A stretch of DNA of 64,000 bases, from NCBI GenBank assembly GCA_035533215.1, contig DATLUG010000005.1, positions 106,751 to 170,750 of the forward strand, written 5' to 3'. The notes under the pieces are model-generated. The model was not told the origin of the DNA. It saw only the letters and a program-made list of their open reading frames with translations, and made no database searches. This document shows positions 17,592 to 30,114 of the stretch, in pieces. A program made the position numbers and the translations under genes. The stretch is from DAHUZL01 sp035533215 (lineage in GTDB: Bacteria > Chloroflexota > Dormibacteria > Aeolococcales > Bog-877). How positions within the stretch are numbered: the first letter of the stretch is position 1; each line of letters begins with the position of its first letter.

Positions 17592-18149
17592 TCACACCTC
17601 CATGAGGTCGGCTTCTTTGCGACGGGAGGTGTCGTCGACCTGCTCCACGAAGTGGTCGGTCACCCGCTGGAGCTCGGTGTGCCCGCGGCTGGCCTCGTCG
17701 GCGGAGATCGATCCCTCCTGCTCCAGCCGGCGCAGCCGCTCCATGTCGTCACGGCGGATGTTGCGGATCGCCACCCGCGCCTCCTCGGCCCTGGTCTTCA
17801 CCAGGCGCACGAACTCGCGGCGCCGCTCCTCGTTGAGGGCTGGGATCGGCACCCGGACCAGGATCCCGTCGTTGGAGGGGTTGAGGCCCAGCTCGCTGCG
17901 CTGGATCGCCCTCTCGATGGCGGCGATGGTCTGGCGGTCGAACGGCTGGACGAGGATGAGCCGCGGCTCCGGCGCCGACAGGCTGGCGAGCTGATTGAGC
18001 GGCATGGTGGTCTCGTAGACCTCGACGCTCAGCTGGTCGATGAGGCTCGGCGATGCCCGGCCGGTGCGGATGGCGGCGAGGGCGCCGTGGAGAGCCTCCA
18101 GGCTCTTGCCCATCCGGGTGCGGGAGTCGGCGACCAGCTCCGGGATCAC
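17592..18149 (-). CDS. frr: Ribosome recycling factor
   Basis: A 185-residue protein, the usual RRF length, that splits post-termination ribosomes with EF-G. Family blocks seen: RTGRASPSLIDQLSVEVY, PLNQLASLSAPEPR, NPSNDGILVRVPIPALNEERRRE and NIRRDDME. The GTG at 18149 overlaps the pyrH stop as GTGA and gives the normal N-terminus (VIPELVADSRTRM); the longer upstream frame is not RRF-like. Confidence 0.96.
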   Translation of the reverse strand: MIPELVADSRTRMGKSLEALHGALAAIRTGRASPSLIDQLSVEVYETTMPLNQLASLSAPEPRLILVQPFDRQTIAAIERAIQRSELGLNPSNDGILVRVPIPALNEERRREFVRLVKTRAEEARVAIRNIRRDDMERLRRLEQEGSISADEASRGHTELQRVTDHFVEQVDDTSRRKEADLMEV

Positions 18150-18928
18150 CAGGCGGCGCTCCCGTCGTCCACCAGGGTGCCGGTGGGCTCGCCCCGGAGC
18201 GCCCGCTCGATGCTGCCCTCGGTGAAGAGGTCCAGCACCAGGACCGGCAGGCGATTGTCCATGCACAGGGTCACCGCGGTGTTGTCCATCACGTTGAGGC
18301 CGCGGTTGAGCACCTCGAGATAGGAGAGGCGGGAGAAGCGGGTCGCCTCCGGATCGAGCTGGGGATCGGCGGAATAGATGCCGTCGACCTTGGTCGCCTT
18401 GATCAGGAGGTCGGCGCCGATCTCGGCGGCGCGCAGGGCGGCGGCGGTGTCGGTGGTGAAGTAGGGGTTGCCGGAGCCGGCGCTGAAGATCACCACCCGC
18501 CCCTTCTCCAGATGGCGGATGGCGCGGCCGCGGATGAACGGCTCCGCCACCTGGTGCATCTCGATCGCGGACTGGACCCGGGTCTCCAGTCCCTGCGCCT
18601 GGATGGCGTCCCGGAGGGCGAGGGCGTTGATGACCGTCGCCAGCATCCCCATGTAGTCGCCGGTGACCCGGCTCAGACCCTGCTCGGCGGCGGCCAGCCC
18701 GCGGAAGATGTTGCCACCGCCGACCACGATCGCCACCTGGGCGCCGAGGCGGTGAGCCCGGTCCACCTCGATGGCGACCTTCCCGAGCACCGGGGGCGCG
18801 ATCCCGAAGGAGCGATCGCCCATCAGCGCCTCACCGGAGAGCTTGAGGACCACCCGCCGGTAGCGGGTGCCCTTCCCGTGTGCCTCCACCGGGTGCCCGG
18901 CGACGACGGCGGCCGCCTCCTCAGGCAC
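18146..18928 (-). CDS. pyrH: UMP kinase
   Basis: A 260-residue amino-acid-kinase-fold enzyme that phosphorylates UMP to UDP. It shows VVLKLSGEALMG, IVVGGGNIFRG, GDYMGMLATVINALAL, FSAGSGNPYFTTDTAAALRA and KATKVDGIYSADP. About 20 residues precede the usual start; the GTG at 18928 overlaps the tsf end by 8 bp, while a later start is possible. The order rpsB-tsf-pyrH-frr is one of the most conserved bacterial gene strings. Confidence 0.95.
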   Translation of the reverse strand: MPEEAAAVVAGHPVEAHGKGTRYRRVVLKLSGEALMGDRSFGIAPPVLGKVAIEVDRAHRLGAQVAIVVGGGNIFRGLAAAEQGLSRVTGDYMGMLATVINALALRDAIQAQGLETRVQSAIEMHQVAEPFIRGRAIRHLEKGRVVIFSAGSGNPYFTTDTAAALRAAEIGADLLIKATKVDGIYSADPQLDPEATRFSRLSYLEVLNRGLNVMDNTAVTLCMDNRLPVLVLDLFTEGSIERALRGEPTGTLVDDGSAAW

Positions 18929-19592
18929 GGACGGCGCCCCCGGTACCGCCCGGGTCGCCCTTCGGCTCCGGCCCGCCGTCGCCCGCGCTCTCGCCCAGCG
19001 TGTAGCGGGTGAAGCGGGCGACGTCGAGATGCTCGCCGAGGGTGGACGCGACCTCTCTGACGACCTCCTCGACCTTGCGCCTGCGATTGCCCTCGTCGCG
19101 GATCCACGGCTGGTCGTAGAGGCAGACCTGCTGGTAGAAGGCCTCCATCTTCCCGGTGGTCATCCGCTCCGCGATCTGGGCGGACTTGCCCTGGTCCTCC
19201 GCCTGCCCGCGGCTGATCCGCTGCTCGCGCTCGACGATGGCGGCCGGAACCTGCTCGCGCCGGACGTACTCGGGGCTGTGGGCGGCGATCTGGAGGGCGA
19301 GGTCGTGCACCAGCGCCCGGAAGGGCTCGGTGCGGGCGACGAAGTCGGTCTCGCAGTTCACCTCGAGGAGCACCCCGACCCGACCGCCGGGGTGGAGGTA
19401 GGCGTCGACCAGCCCCTCCCGCACGGTGCGGCCGCTGCGCTTGGTGGCATCGGCCATGCCCTTGCGACGCAGGATCTCGCGAGCCGGCTCCAGGGCCCCC
19501 CGGGACTCCACCAGGGCGCGCTTGGCGTCCATGACCCCGGCCCCGGTCAGCTCGCGGAGCTGCTTGACCAAGGCGGCGGAGATCTCGGTCAT
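18921..19592 (-). CDS. tsf: Translation elongation factor Ts
   Basis: A 223-residue nucleotide exchange factor for EF-Tu. The N-terminal UBA-like part (VKQLRELTGAGVMDAKRAL) and the exchange motif GRVGVLLEVNCETDFVARTE are clear. The protein is of the short type with one core subdomain reduced, and ends in a charged tail. The ATG overlaps the rpsB stop (ATGA). Confidence 0.95.
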   Translation of the reverse strand: MTEISAALVKQLRELTGAGVMDAKRALVESRGALEPAREILRRKGMADATKRSGRTVREGLVDAYLHPGGRVGVLLEVNCETDFVARTEPFRALVHDLALQIAAHSPEYVRREQVPAAIVEREQRISRGQAEDQGKSAQIAERMTTGKMEAFYQQVCLYDQPWIRDEGNRRRKVEEVVREVASTLGEHLDVARFTRYTLGESAGDGGPEPKGDPGGTGGAVRA

Positions 19593-20515
19593 GCCGGCGC
19601 CTCCGGGCTCGCCGGGGCGTCGGCCGCCGCGGCAGGCTCGCTGGCGCCATCTCGGGTCTCGACCGACGCCGGCGGTGCCGAGGCGGCATCGCCCTCCGAC
19701 GCCATGGCCTCCGCGGCCGCCGCCGCCTCCGCGGCCGCCGCCGCCGCCGCCTCCGCTGCCGCCGCCGCCTCGGCCGCCTGGGCCAGCTGGACCTCGGCCG
19801 CCTCGGCGGCCCGGGCCGCCTCGATCCGGTGGCGCTGCTCCTGCCCGGCGACGCAGGCGTCCATGATCCGCTGCACGATCAGGCGCACGCTGCGGATGGC
19901 GTCGTCGTTGCCGGGGATCACCCAGTCGATCTCGTCCGGGTCGCAGTTGCTGTCGGTGATGGCGATGATCGGGACCCGGAGCTTGCGCGCCTCGGTGACC
20001 GCCAGCCGCTCCTTGTGGGGATCGACGACGAAGAGGGCGGCGGGGAGGCGGCGCATCCCGGCGATGCCACCGAAGTTGCGCTCCAGCCGGTCCAGCTCGT
20101 CCTCCAGACGGCTGGCCTCCTTCTTGGGCAGGCCCGCGAAGTCACCCCGCTCCCGCATCTCGCGCAGGTCGGCGAGACGGCGGAGCTGGCGCTTGATCAC
20201 CTCGAAGTTGGTGAGCATCCCGCCCATCCAACGGGTGACGACGAAGAACTGGCCGCCGCGCTCGCACTCCTTGACCAGGGTGTCCTGGGCCTGCTTCTTG
20301 GTGCCGACGAAGAGGAGCTGGCCACCCTGGGCGACGGTGTCGGCGGCGAAGTCGCTGGCGGCGTCGAGCCTGGTCACGGTCTGGGCGACGTCGATGATGT
20401 GGAGCCCACCCCGCTCCGTGAACAGGAAGGGGCGCATCTTGGGGTTCCACCGACTGGTCTGGTGGCCGAAGTGAACCCCGGCCTGGAGCAGCTCGGTGAG
20501 CGTGGCGGTGGGCAC
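19589..20515 (-). CDS. rpsB: 30S ribosomal protein S2 with Ala-rich C-terminal tail
   Basis: A 308-residue ribosomal protein. The S2 core (about 1-230) shows ELLQAGVHFGHQTSRWNPKM, LFVGTKKQAQDTL, FFVVTRWMGGMLTNF and the AITDSNCDPDEIDWVIPGNDDA block. The last 75 or so residues are almost only Ala, Glu, Ser and Pro and are not part of the normal protein. The GTG at 20515 is preceded by a strong AAGGAGG (about 20522-20530), which decides this start over the longer frame. It opens the operon that runs down to ispG. Confidence 0.95.
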   Translation of the reverse strand: MPTATLTELLQAGVHFGHQTSRWNPKMRPFLFTERGGLHIIDVAQTVTRLDAASDFAADTVAQGGQLLFVGTKKQAQDTLVKECERGGQFFVVTRWMGGMLTNFEVIKRQLRRLADLREMRERGDFAGLPKKEASRLEDELDRLERNFGGIAGMRRLPAALFVVDPHKERLAVTEARKLRVPIIAITDSNCDPDEIDWVIPGNDDAIRSVRLIVQRIMDACVAGQEQRHRIEAARAAEAAEVQLAQAAEAAAAAEAAAAAAAEAAAAAEAMASEGDAASAPPASVETRDGASEPAAAADAPASPEAPA

Positions 20516-20629
20516 GGCACGCCCTCCTTGGGAGCGGTTGACCTCTGCCCGGCATCTGCCGCGGACCGGCCCCTCGGGCGGGGACCCCGGCGCGCGTCGT
20601 CCGGGCATGCGAATTTGACTGCCGCCCGC

Positions 20630-20635
20630 ATCTTA
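20630..20635 (-). promoter_or_regulatory. Putative rpsB promoter -10 (TAAGAT)
   Basis: TAAGAT read on the minus strand lies about 115 nt upstream of rpsB. No good -35 is visible. The leader would be long enough for an S2 autoregulatory RNA structure, which I did not identify. Confidence 0.35.
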
Positions 20636-20819
20636 CCGGATGGGGCACGATCGGACGCCGCCGCGGCACCTGGCCGACGGAGAGGGCGCCGACGGCGAGC
20701 GGCGGCCCCGGCAGCCGGGTTCCGGCGGCCGGCCCGAGCGGGCAGACGGTGCCCGACCGCGCGCGATCGGAGGGCCCTGCCGGTGCGCACCAGGACCGCA
20801 GCCGTCGCGGACCGACCCC

Positions 20820-21240
20820 ATGCCGGGCCGTGGACCGAGACCGACGCTCACGGCCGGCGGCCGGGTGGTGGAGGCGGTGAACCTCAGCCTGGGCCCGGCG
20901 CGCGCCCTCATCCCCGACCTGATCGTCACCACCCGTCGGGATCGCGTCGCGATCTTCGGTCCCGCCGAGGCCCTCCTCGTCGTCGAGCTCGTGTCCCCGC
21001 CGACCCCACCACCGGCCGGGTCACCACGCCCCACCTGGATGGGGCCGCCGGCATCCCCGCATGCCTCGAGGGTGGGTTGGACGCTCCGGGTGGCCCGGAC
21101 ATGCGGCTCGTGGTGCTGGGCCAAGAGGGGTACGCGCCGGCGCATCGGGCTGCCCCGGGAGAGCGGCTGCGACTCCACCACCGCTCGCCAACGAGCTCGA
21201 CCCGGGCGAGCCGCTGCCCCGCCGACGGGGCGAGCTGGAC
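20820..21240 (+). pseudogene. Uma2-family (DUF820) endonuclease-like remnant with two frameshifts
   Basis: Uma2-like sequence is spread over three frames on the plus strand. Frame one (20820-21009) reads RALIPDLIVTTRRDRVA and ALLVVELVSPPT, which carry the PD..(D/E)..ExxSP pattern of the PD-(D/E)xK nuclease fold. Frame two (about 21000-21180) continues with GRVTTPHLDGAAGIPAC and MRLVVLGQEGYAPAHRAAPG. Frame three (about 21184-21230) has ANELDPGEPLPRRR, like the family's C-terminus. Joined, they give one protein lacking its N-terminus. Uma2 genes are common and often decayed in GC-rich Terrabacteria; the natural function is unclear. Confidence 0.6.
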
Positions 21241-21716
21241 CGCGGTCCACGCTGACGACACCGGGGGGCCGGCGGCCCGGGCGGTGCTGCCGCCGAGGTG
21301 GGGGGGCCGGGCCCAGCCGGGCGCATCCGCCACCCGCGCCGGCACCCCTGCCCGGCCGGCGGCGGCGCGCGGACGCGATCCGGCTCGACCGTTGCCCATC
21401 GGACCGGAGCGACACCCGTCGGCGCTGCCCCGGGTTCCTCCCGTCGAGGAGCGCCCGCCCGGGCATGCGGGTCACCCGTGCGGTGCCGATCCAGCCCGCC
21501 CCCGCGCCGCCGGCAGCTCCTGATCGCCGCTCTGGGGAGGCCGTCGCAGCCGCCGGCACCGGCCCCGGGCCGGACCGGGCCTCGTGGCGACGGCCGATCG
21601 CCGCGGTCGCCGCCAGCCGGGCCGGCCACCGCGCCCGATCCGGGCGGCGAACGGGTGACCGGCCACGACCGTCGCGGCCCCGCCATCCGCCCCGGGGTCC
21701 GATCGGTGGGCCCGGC
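21241..21716. other. No gene recognised
   Basis: Stretch between the Uma2 remnant and the aldo/keto reductase stop. Open frames exist on both strands but none resembles a known protein. Confidence 0.4.
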
Positions 21717-22697
21717 TCAGCTGTGCCCGAGCACCGGGTGGGGGCGGTAGGGCGCCTCCAGGCGGCCGACCTCGACCTCGGTCAGGTTCACCTCCACGGC
21801 CGCCACCGCGTCCTCCAGGTGGACCAGCTGGGTGGCACCGACGATGGGCGCCGTCACCCCCGGCCGGCCGAGGAGCCAGGCCAGGGCCACCCGTGCCGGG
21901 GGGAGGCCCCGCTCCCGCGCCACCCTCTGGACCTGGTCGACGACGTCGAAGTCGCCCACCCCGTACAGGCTGTCGGCGAAGGCGTCGCTGCCGGCGCGGA
22001 CGGTGCGGCGGGCACCCCCGCGGTCGCGGCTGCCGGCGAGCAGCCCGCGGGCCAACGGGCTCCAGGGGATCAGCCCCACCCCCTCATCGAGGCAGAGCGG
22101 GATCATCTCCCGCTCCTCCTCCCGATAGACGAGGTTGTAGTGGTTCTGCATGGACACGAACCGGGTCCAGCCATGGGCGTCGGCGGTGTGCTGCGCCGTG
22201 GCGAACTGCCACGCGTACATGCTCGACGCGCCGATGTAGCGAGCCCGTCCCGAGCGCACCACCTCGTCGAGCACCCCCATGGTCTCGGCGATGGGGGTGT
22301 CCCGATCCCAGCGGTGGATCTGATAGAGGTCGACATGATCGACGCCGAGACGGCGCAGGGAGGCGTCGATGCTGGCGAGCACGTGCTTGCGCGACAGCCC
22401 GCGGTCGTTGGGACCGGTCCCCATCGGCGAGCACACCTTGGTGGCGAGGACGTAGTCGTCGCGGCGCGGGAACAGCCGCGCCAGGAGCCGCCCGGTGATG
22501 GTCTCGCTGACGCCCTCCGAGTAGACGTCGGCGGTGTCGAAGAACGTCACCCCCGCCTCCGCCGCGGCCCGCACGATCGGCTCGGCCCGGTCCTCCGGCA
22601 GGTACCAGGCCCGTGAGCCGGGATCGCCGTAGCTCATCATGCCAAGGCAGATCCGGGACACCTGGAGGCCCGACGAGCCCAGTCGCACGTACTGCAT
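21717..22697 (-). CDS. Aldo/keto reductase
   Basis: A 326-residue TIM-barrel NADPH oxidoreductase of the AKR superfamily (YajO/PdxI-like subgroup by length and motifs). The catalytic tetrad can be placed in FFDTADVYSEG (D, Y), VLATKVCSP (K) and LYQIHRWD (H). PWSPLARGLL is the cofactor-binding block. The ATG at 22697 has a GGAGG ribosome binding site and a TAGGAT -10 at 22741-22746. Substrate unknown. It sits between hslU and rpsB, which are neighbours in many genomes, so it is probably an insertion. Confidence 0.88.
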   Translation of the reverse strand: MQYVRLGSSGLQVSRICLGMMSYGDPGSRAWYLPEDRAEPIVRAAAEAGVTFFDTADVYSEGVSETITGRLLARLFPRRDDYVLATKVCSPMGTGPNDRGLSRKHVLASIDASLRRLGVDHVDLYQIHRWDRDTPIAETMGVLDEVVRSGRARYIGASSMYAWQFATAQHTADAHGWTRFVSMQNHYNLVYREEEREMIPLCLDEGVGLIPWSPLARGLLAGSRDRGGARRTVRAGSDAFADSLYGVGDFDVVDQVQRVARERGLPPARVALAWLLGRPGVTAPIVGATQLVHLEDAVAAVEVNLTEVEVGRLEAPYRPHPVLGHS

Positions 22698-22740
22698 GGC
22701 GGGCGCCTCCGACAGTGGTCGCGGGCGGCGGTCGCACCCC

Positions 22741-22746
22741 ATCCTA
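22741..22746 (-). promoter_or_regulatory. Putative aldo/keto reductase promoter -10 (TAGGAT)
   Basis: TAGGAT on the minus strand, about 44 nt before the ATG at 22697, which has its own GGAGG. No clear -35. Confidence 0.35.
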
Positions 22747-22779
22747 CCCGCCGTGCCGGCGGGGGGCGGCGCTCACGGC

Positions 22780-24298
<1,519 letters not shown>

Positions 24299-24324
<26 letters not shown>

Positions 24325-25033
24325 GCCCCGCCTCCTCGCTGGCGACCCCGGCAGGGGTCTCCTCCCTCGCCGCTGGGTCCGGCGCGCTCTCGTCCCCGGG
24401 TCCGGTCGGCTCCCCGGGCTCCCTCCGGTCCGCGGGCGCCTGGGCCGCGTCCGCCGGCCCGGCGCCGTCCGGGGCGGCGGTCGCCGCCGCCCGGGTCAGG
24501 GTGTGCACGGAGATGGCGTCGTTGGTGTAGATGCAGAGGGAGGCGGCGATCTCCAGGCCCCGGCGGGCGACCTCCGACGCGCCCAGATCGGTGTGGCGCA
24601 GGAGCGCCCGGGCCGCCGCGTGCGCGAACGGACCCCCGCTGCCGATGGCACAGATGTCGTCGTCGGGCTCGATGATGTCGCCCTCGCCGGTGAGGAGCAG
24701 CATCTGCTCGGGGTCCGCCACCACCAGCATCGCCTCCAGGTGGCGGAGGTAGCGGTCGGTCCGCCACTCCTTGCCCAGCTCGACGGCGGCGCGCAGCAGG
24801 TTGCCCTGGTGCTGGTCCAGGTGGCGCTCGAACTTGTCGAAGAGGGCGAAGGCGTCGGCGACCGCCCCGGCGAACCCCACCAGCACCCGCTCGTGATAGA
24901 GGTAGCGGACCTTGTTGGCGTGGTGCTTCATCACCACGTCGCCCACGGTCACCTGGCCGTCGCCGGCCAGGGCGACCTGGTCGCCCCGCTTGACCGCCAG
25001 GATCGTGGTGGCGCGCGGACGCGCCCGCTCCAT
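24299..25033 (-). CDS. hslV: HslV peptidase subunit with C-terminal tail
   Basis: A 244-residue threonine peptidase of the HslUV complex. The catalytic threonine would be the first of TTILAV, after a short propeptide (MERARPRA). Further blocks are GDGQVTVGD, KVRYLYHERVLVGFAGAVADAF, and AIGSGGPFAHAAARAL. The last 65 residues are a Glu/Pro/Ala-rich disordered tail not found in ordinary HslV (about 175-180 residues). The ATG at 25033 has an AGGTGAG ribosome binding site; a GTG at 25042 is in frame. HslV-HslU are overlapping genes, so made together. Confidence 0.93.
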
Positions 25034-25051
25034 GGAACTCACCTGCTGGCG

Positions 25052-25057
25052 ATTCTA
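25052..25057 (-). promoter_or_regulatory. Putative hslVU promoter -10 (TAGAAT)
   Basis: TAGAAT on the minus strand, followed by CGC as in the topA element, 9 nt before the GTG at 25042 and 18 nt before the ATG at 25033. The mRNA leader would be about 10 nt or less. Confidence 0.45.
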
Positions 25058-25169
25058 CCCGTGGCGCCGTTCGCCCAACCCCGGGCGGGCGCTGCCCGCG
25101 ACCGGCCCGCGCCCGTGCCGGGAGGAGCGCACGCCCGGCGGCCGGCGGGGGCGCCGCCCCCGCTGCCGG

Positions 25170-27548
<2,379 letters not shown>

Positions 27549-27620
27549 ACCCTGGGGAGCGGTCGGATGGGGCGGGGGGCGCTCGGGCCGACCCGCGGAG
27601 GGGGAGCGGAGCGACTCGCG

Positions 27621-27626
27621 ATTCTA
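27621..27626 (-). promoter_or_regulatory. Putative topA promoter -10 (TAGAAT)
   Basis: TAGAATCGC on the minus strand, about 73 nt before the topA ATG, shares nine bases with the hslV element. No convincing -35. Confidence 0.4.
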
Positions 27627-28009
27627 ACAACCGATCCGTCCCCACCCCGGTGCCGGATCGAGAGCCGGGCGCCCTGCCGCTCCAACGATACCCCGCGCCG
27701 CCGGAGCGTAGTCGCGGGGATGCGGATCGGTTGGGGGGCCGCCGGGACCGGGCACGCCGCGCGCCGGCCCCGGTCACCACGCCGACTGGCGCCTCCCCGG
27801 GGGGTCGCGGAGCCGGGAGGACGGCTCGGCCGGGGAGGGGCGGCCCTCCGGAGACGGCCGGCGGCGGCGGCGCCGCCGCGACCAGACCGGCGACCGCTCC
27901 AGGCGCGAGCGGCCGGCTGGCAGGGTGGTGCGGAGACGGGCGCCGCTGGCCCCCCCGGGCCGCGCACCGCCCCGGGTGGGGCCGCCGCGGGCAGCGCGAT
28001 CCCGCTTCG
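27627..28009. other. Divergent intergenic region, no gene recognised
   Basis: Spacer between divergent topA and the methyltransferase gene. Apart from the -10 elements at both ends I see no gene, repeat or RNA motif. Confidence 0.4.
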
Positions 28010-28015
28010 TATCCT
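28010..28015 (+). promoter_or_regulatory. Putative methyltransferase promoter -10 (TATCCT)
   Basis: TATCCT ends 6 nt before the GTG start at 28022, a spacing that would give a leaderless mRNA. No Shine-Dalgarno sequence is present, which fits. Confidence 0.45.
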
Positions 28016-28021
28016 GGGCCG

Positions 28022-28831
28022 GTGCTGGACCCGCGGCTCGCCGCCAACCTCGCCTTCTGGGAGGAGCGGGTGCCGATCCATCGCCGCTCGGCCTTCTACG
28101 ACGTGGACGGGTTTCGCGCCGGCCGCGGCGTCCTCGAGCCCTTCGAGGTCGCGGAGCTCGGCGACGTGCGGGGCCGCTCGCTGGTCCACCTGCAGTGTCA
28201 CATCGGGCTGGACACCCTCTCCTGGGCCCGACGGGGCGCCCTCGTCACCGGGGTCGACTTCTCCCCGGCGGCGATCGCGGTGGCGCGCGAGCTGGCCCTC
28301 GAGGTTGCCTCGGGGGCGGACTTCGTGTGCAGCGAGGTGAGCGCGGCGCCGGCGGCCCTGGCCGGCCCCTACCAGATCGTGTACACGGGCAAGGGCGCCC
28401 TCACCTGGCTGCCCGACCTGGAGCGCTGGGCCGACGCCGTCGTGGCCCTGCTCGCCCCCGGCGGGGTCTTCTACCTCAGCGAGTTCCATCCGCTCGTCGA
28501 CATGCTCGACGACTCCGGGCGGGCGCTCCGCCACGACTATTTCGGGAGCGGCCCCATCGTCACCGACGAGCCCGGCACCTATGCCGACCGCGACGCCCCC
28601 ACCGTCCACAACCGCCAGTACGAGTGGACCCATCCGCTCTCCCGGGTGATCTCGGTCCTGCTCGACCGGGGGCTCGAGCTGGAGCTGCTCCACGAGCACC
28701 CGTTCACGCTCTTCCCGCGCTTTCCCTGGCTCGAGGGCCGCCCGGACGGAACCTACTGGCCGCCCCCGGGTGCGCCGTCCATGCCCTTCATGTACTCGGT
28801 GCGGGCGCGCCGTCCGGGTGGGGATGGGTGA
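28022..28831 (+). CDS. Class I SAM-dependent methyltransferase
   Basis: A 269-residue cytoplasmic methyltransferase. The SAM-binding region is HLQCHIGLDTLSWARRGA with VTGVDFSPAAI (acidic end of strand 2), and LLAPGGVFYLSEFHP is motif III/post-III. This LQCHxGxDTLSxAR variant is a common small-molecule methyltransferase subgroup of unknown substrate. The GTG at 28022 lies 6 nt behind a -10 hexamer. Stands alone, so context gives no substrate. Confidence 0.82.
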   Translation: MLDPRLAANLAFWEERVPIHRRSAFYDVDGFRAGRGVLEPFEVAELGDVRGRSLVHLQCHIGLDTLSWARRGALVTGVDFSPAAIAVARELALEVASGADFVCSEVSAAPAALAGPYQIVYTGKGALTWLPDLERWADAVVALLAPGGVFYLSEFHPLVDMLDDSGRALRHDYFGSGPIVTDEPGTYADRDAPTVHNRQYEWTHPLSRVISVLLDRGLELELLHEHPFTLFPRFPWLEGRPDGTYWPPPGAPSMPFMYSVRARRPGGDG

Positions 28832-29261
28832 GTCGGAGGGGCTCTCGGGGGCGCCCGGGATCGGCGCGGGCCATCCGCGGCGGGCGCAGGGGCGGCGGAT
28901 CGCCGGCGGGTCGCCCGATCATCCCGACCACGGGGCCCGCTTCCCGGCCGGGGGACCGACGCGGTCCCCCGTCGAGCCGCGAGCACCCGCCGGTGGCCGC
29001 CCGGCGGAGCGGGAGGGTCCGGGGCGAAGCGCACCACCGGGCTGAGGCGCGCCCATCTGGCCCTCCGCCGAGGAGGCGGGGGTGCCGACGAAGGGAGGTC
29101 CCTTCCGACGCCGGTGCCTGGAGCGCTGGGCGATTCCGCCGCCGCCACCGCCCGGACCCGCCGGCACATGGGGGCGAGGGGCCGCCGGGGCGGGCGAGCC
29201 GGTCGGCGTCGCGGCAGACCGCCAACCCCTCGGCCCCCGCAGGGCCGCCGATCGGTGCGCG
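28832..29261. other. No gene recognised
   Basis: Spacer between two convergent methyltransferase genes. It should hold their terminators, but no hairpin with T-run stands out, and no frame resembles a protein. Confidence 0.4.
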
Positions 29262-29999
29262 TCACCGGCGCCGGTGGGCCGGCGGACCGCGCCACGGCGC
29301 CGGCGCCATCGAGCCCACGACCAAGCTGCGGTCGGCCACGGGCGGCGGCTCCGAACCTCCCCCCAACCCGTCGTCCCTGCGGGCGAGGACCCGGAAGACC
29401 ATGCCCCCGAGGCCGCCCCGGTGGACCTCGGACACGGTGAAGCCGGCGCGCTCCAGATAGGGCACCGGATCGCGGGTGAGATGGTCCGCCGCGAGCAGGA
29501 TGCTCAACGGCTCGGCCGCCCGCATGACGGCCCGGGCGAGCGGGTGGGTGGGGGGACCGTGCTCGGCCAGGACGAACGTCCCGCCGGGCCGCAGCACCCG
29601 GTGGGCCTCCCGGCTGGCGGCGCCCGGATCGGGGATGGTGCAGAACGTGAACGTCGAGACGACGGTGTCGGCGGTGGCGTCGGGCAGGTCGAGGGCCTGG
29701 GCGTCGCCCTTCCGCAGCTCGACGCCGCGGAGCCCGTGGTCGGCGACGCGCCGGCGGGCGACGCCGAGCATCCCCTCGGACACATCGACCCCGATCACCC
29801 GCTCCACCCGGTCCCCGTACCGCGGCAGGTTGAGCCCGGTCCCGACCCCCAGCTCGACCACCGCCCCGCGCGCCTTCGAGGTGGCCCAGGCGCGGGCGCC
29901 GCCGAACAGGAGCCGCTCGAAGAAGCCCATCTGGCGGTCATAGCGGCGGGCCGCCTGGTCGAAGAGTCGTGCGATCCGCTCGGTGCCGGGCCGGCTCAC
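29262..29999 (-). CDS. UbiE/COQ5-like class I methyltransferase
   Basis: A 245-residue SAM-dependent methyltransferase. Motif I is VVELGVGTGLNLPRYG, followed by VIGVDVSEGML, DAQALDLPDATADTVVSTFTFCTIP and VLRPGGTFVLAEH. This arrangement fits phospholipid- or quinone-methylating proteins of the PmtA/UbiE type, but the substrate is not clear. The GTG at 29999 (SRPGTERIARLFDQAARRYD) is preferred; a GTG at 30074 would add a 25-residue extension without similarity. About 20 residues at the C-terminus are low complexity. Confidence 0.8.
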   Translation of the reverse strand: MSRPGTERIARLFDQAARRYDRQMGFFERLLFGGARAWATSKARGAVVELGVGTGLNLPRYGDRVERVIGVDVSEGMLGVARRRVADHGLRGVELRKGDAQALDLPDATADTVVSTFTFCTIPDPGAASREAHRVLRPGGTFVLAEHGPPTHPLARAVMRAAEPLSILLAADHLTRDPVPYLERAGFTVSEVHRGGLGGMVFRVLARRDDGLGGGSEPPPVADRSLVVGSMAPAPWRGPPAHRRR

Positions 30000-30114
30000 G
30001 GCCGCCCGCCCCTCCGTGACGCCACCCGCACCGAGCCCGACGACCAGGTGGGGCCGGTCCCGGAGCGGACGCACGACCGCCGCCGGCGGCGATGGCGCCC
30101 TCGGGTCGGGCGCG

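Noticed and set aside
20609..21716. Functional gene spanning the whole region between rpsB and the aldo/keto reductase
   Set aside because: Protein similarity (Uma2) changes frame twice and no single frame is coherent.
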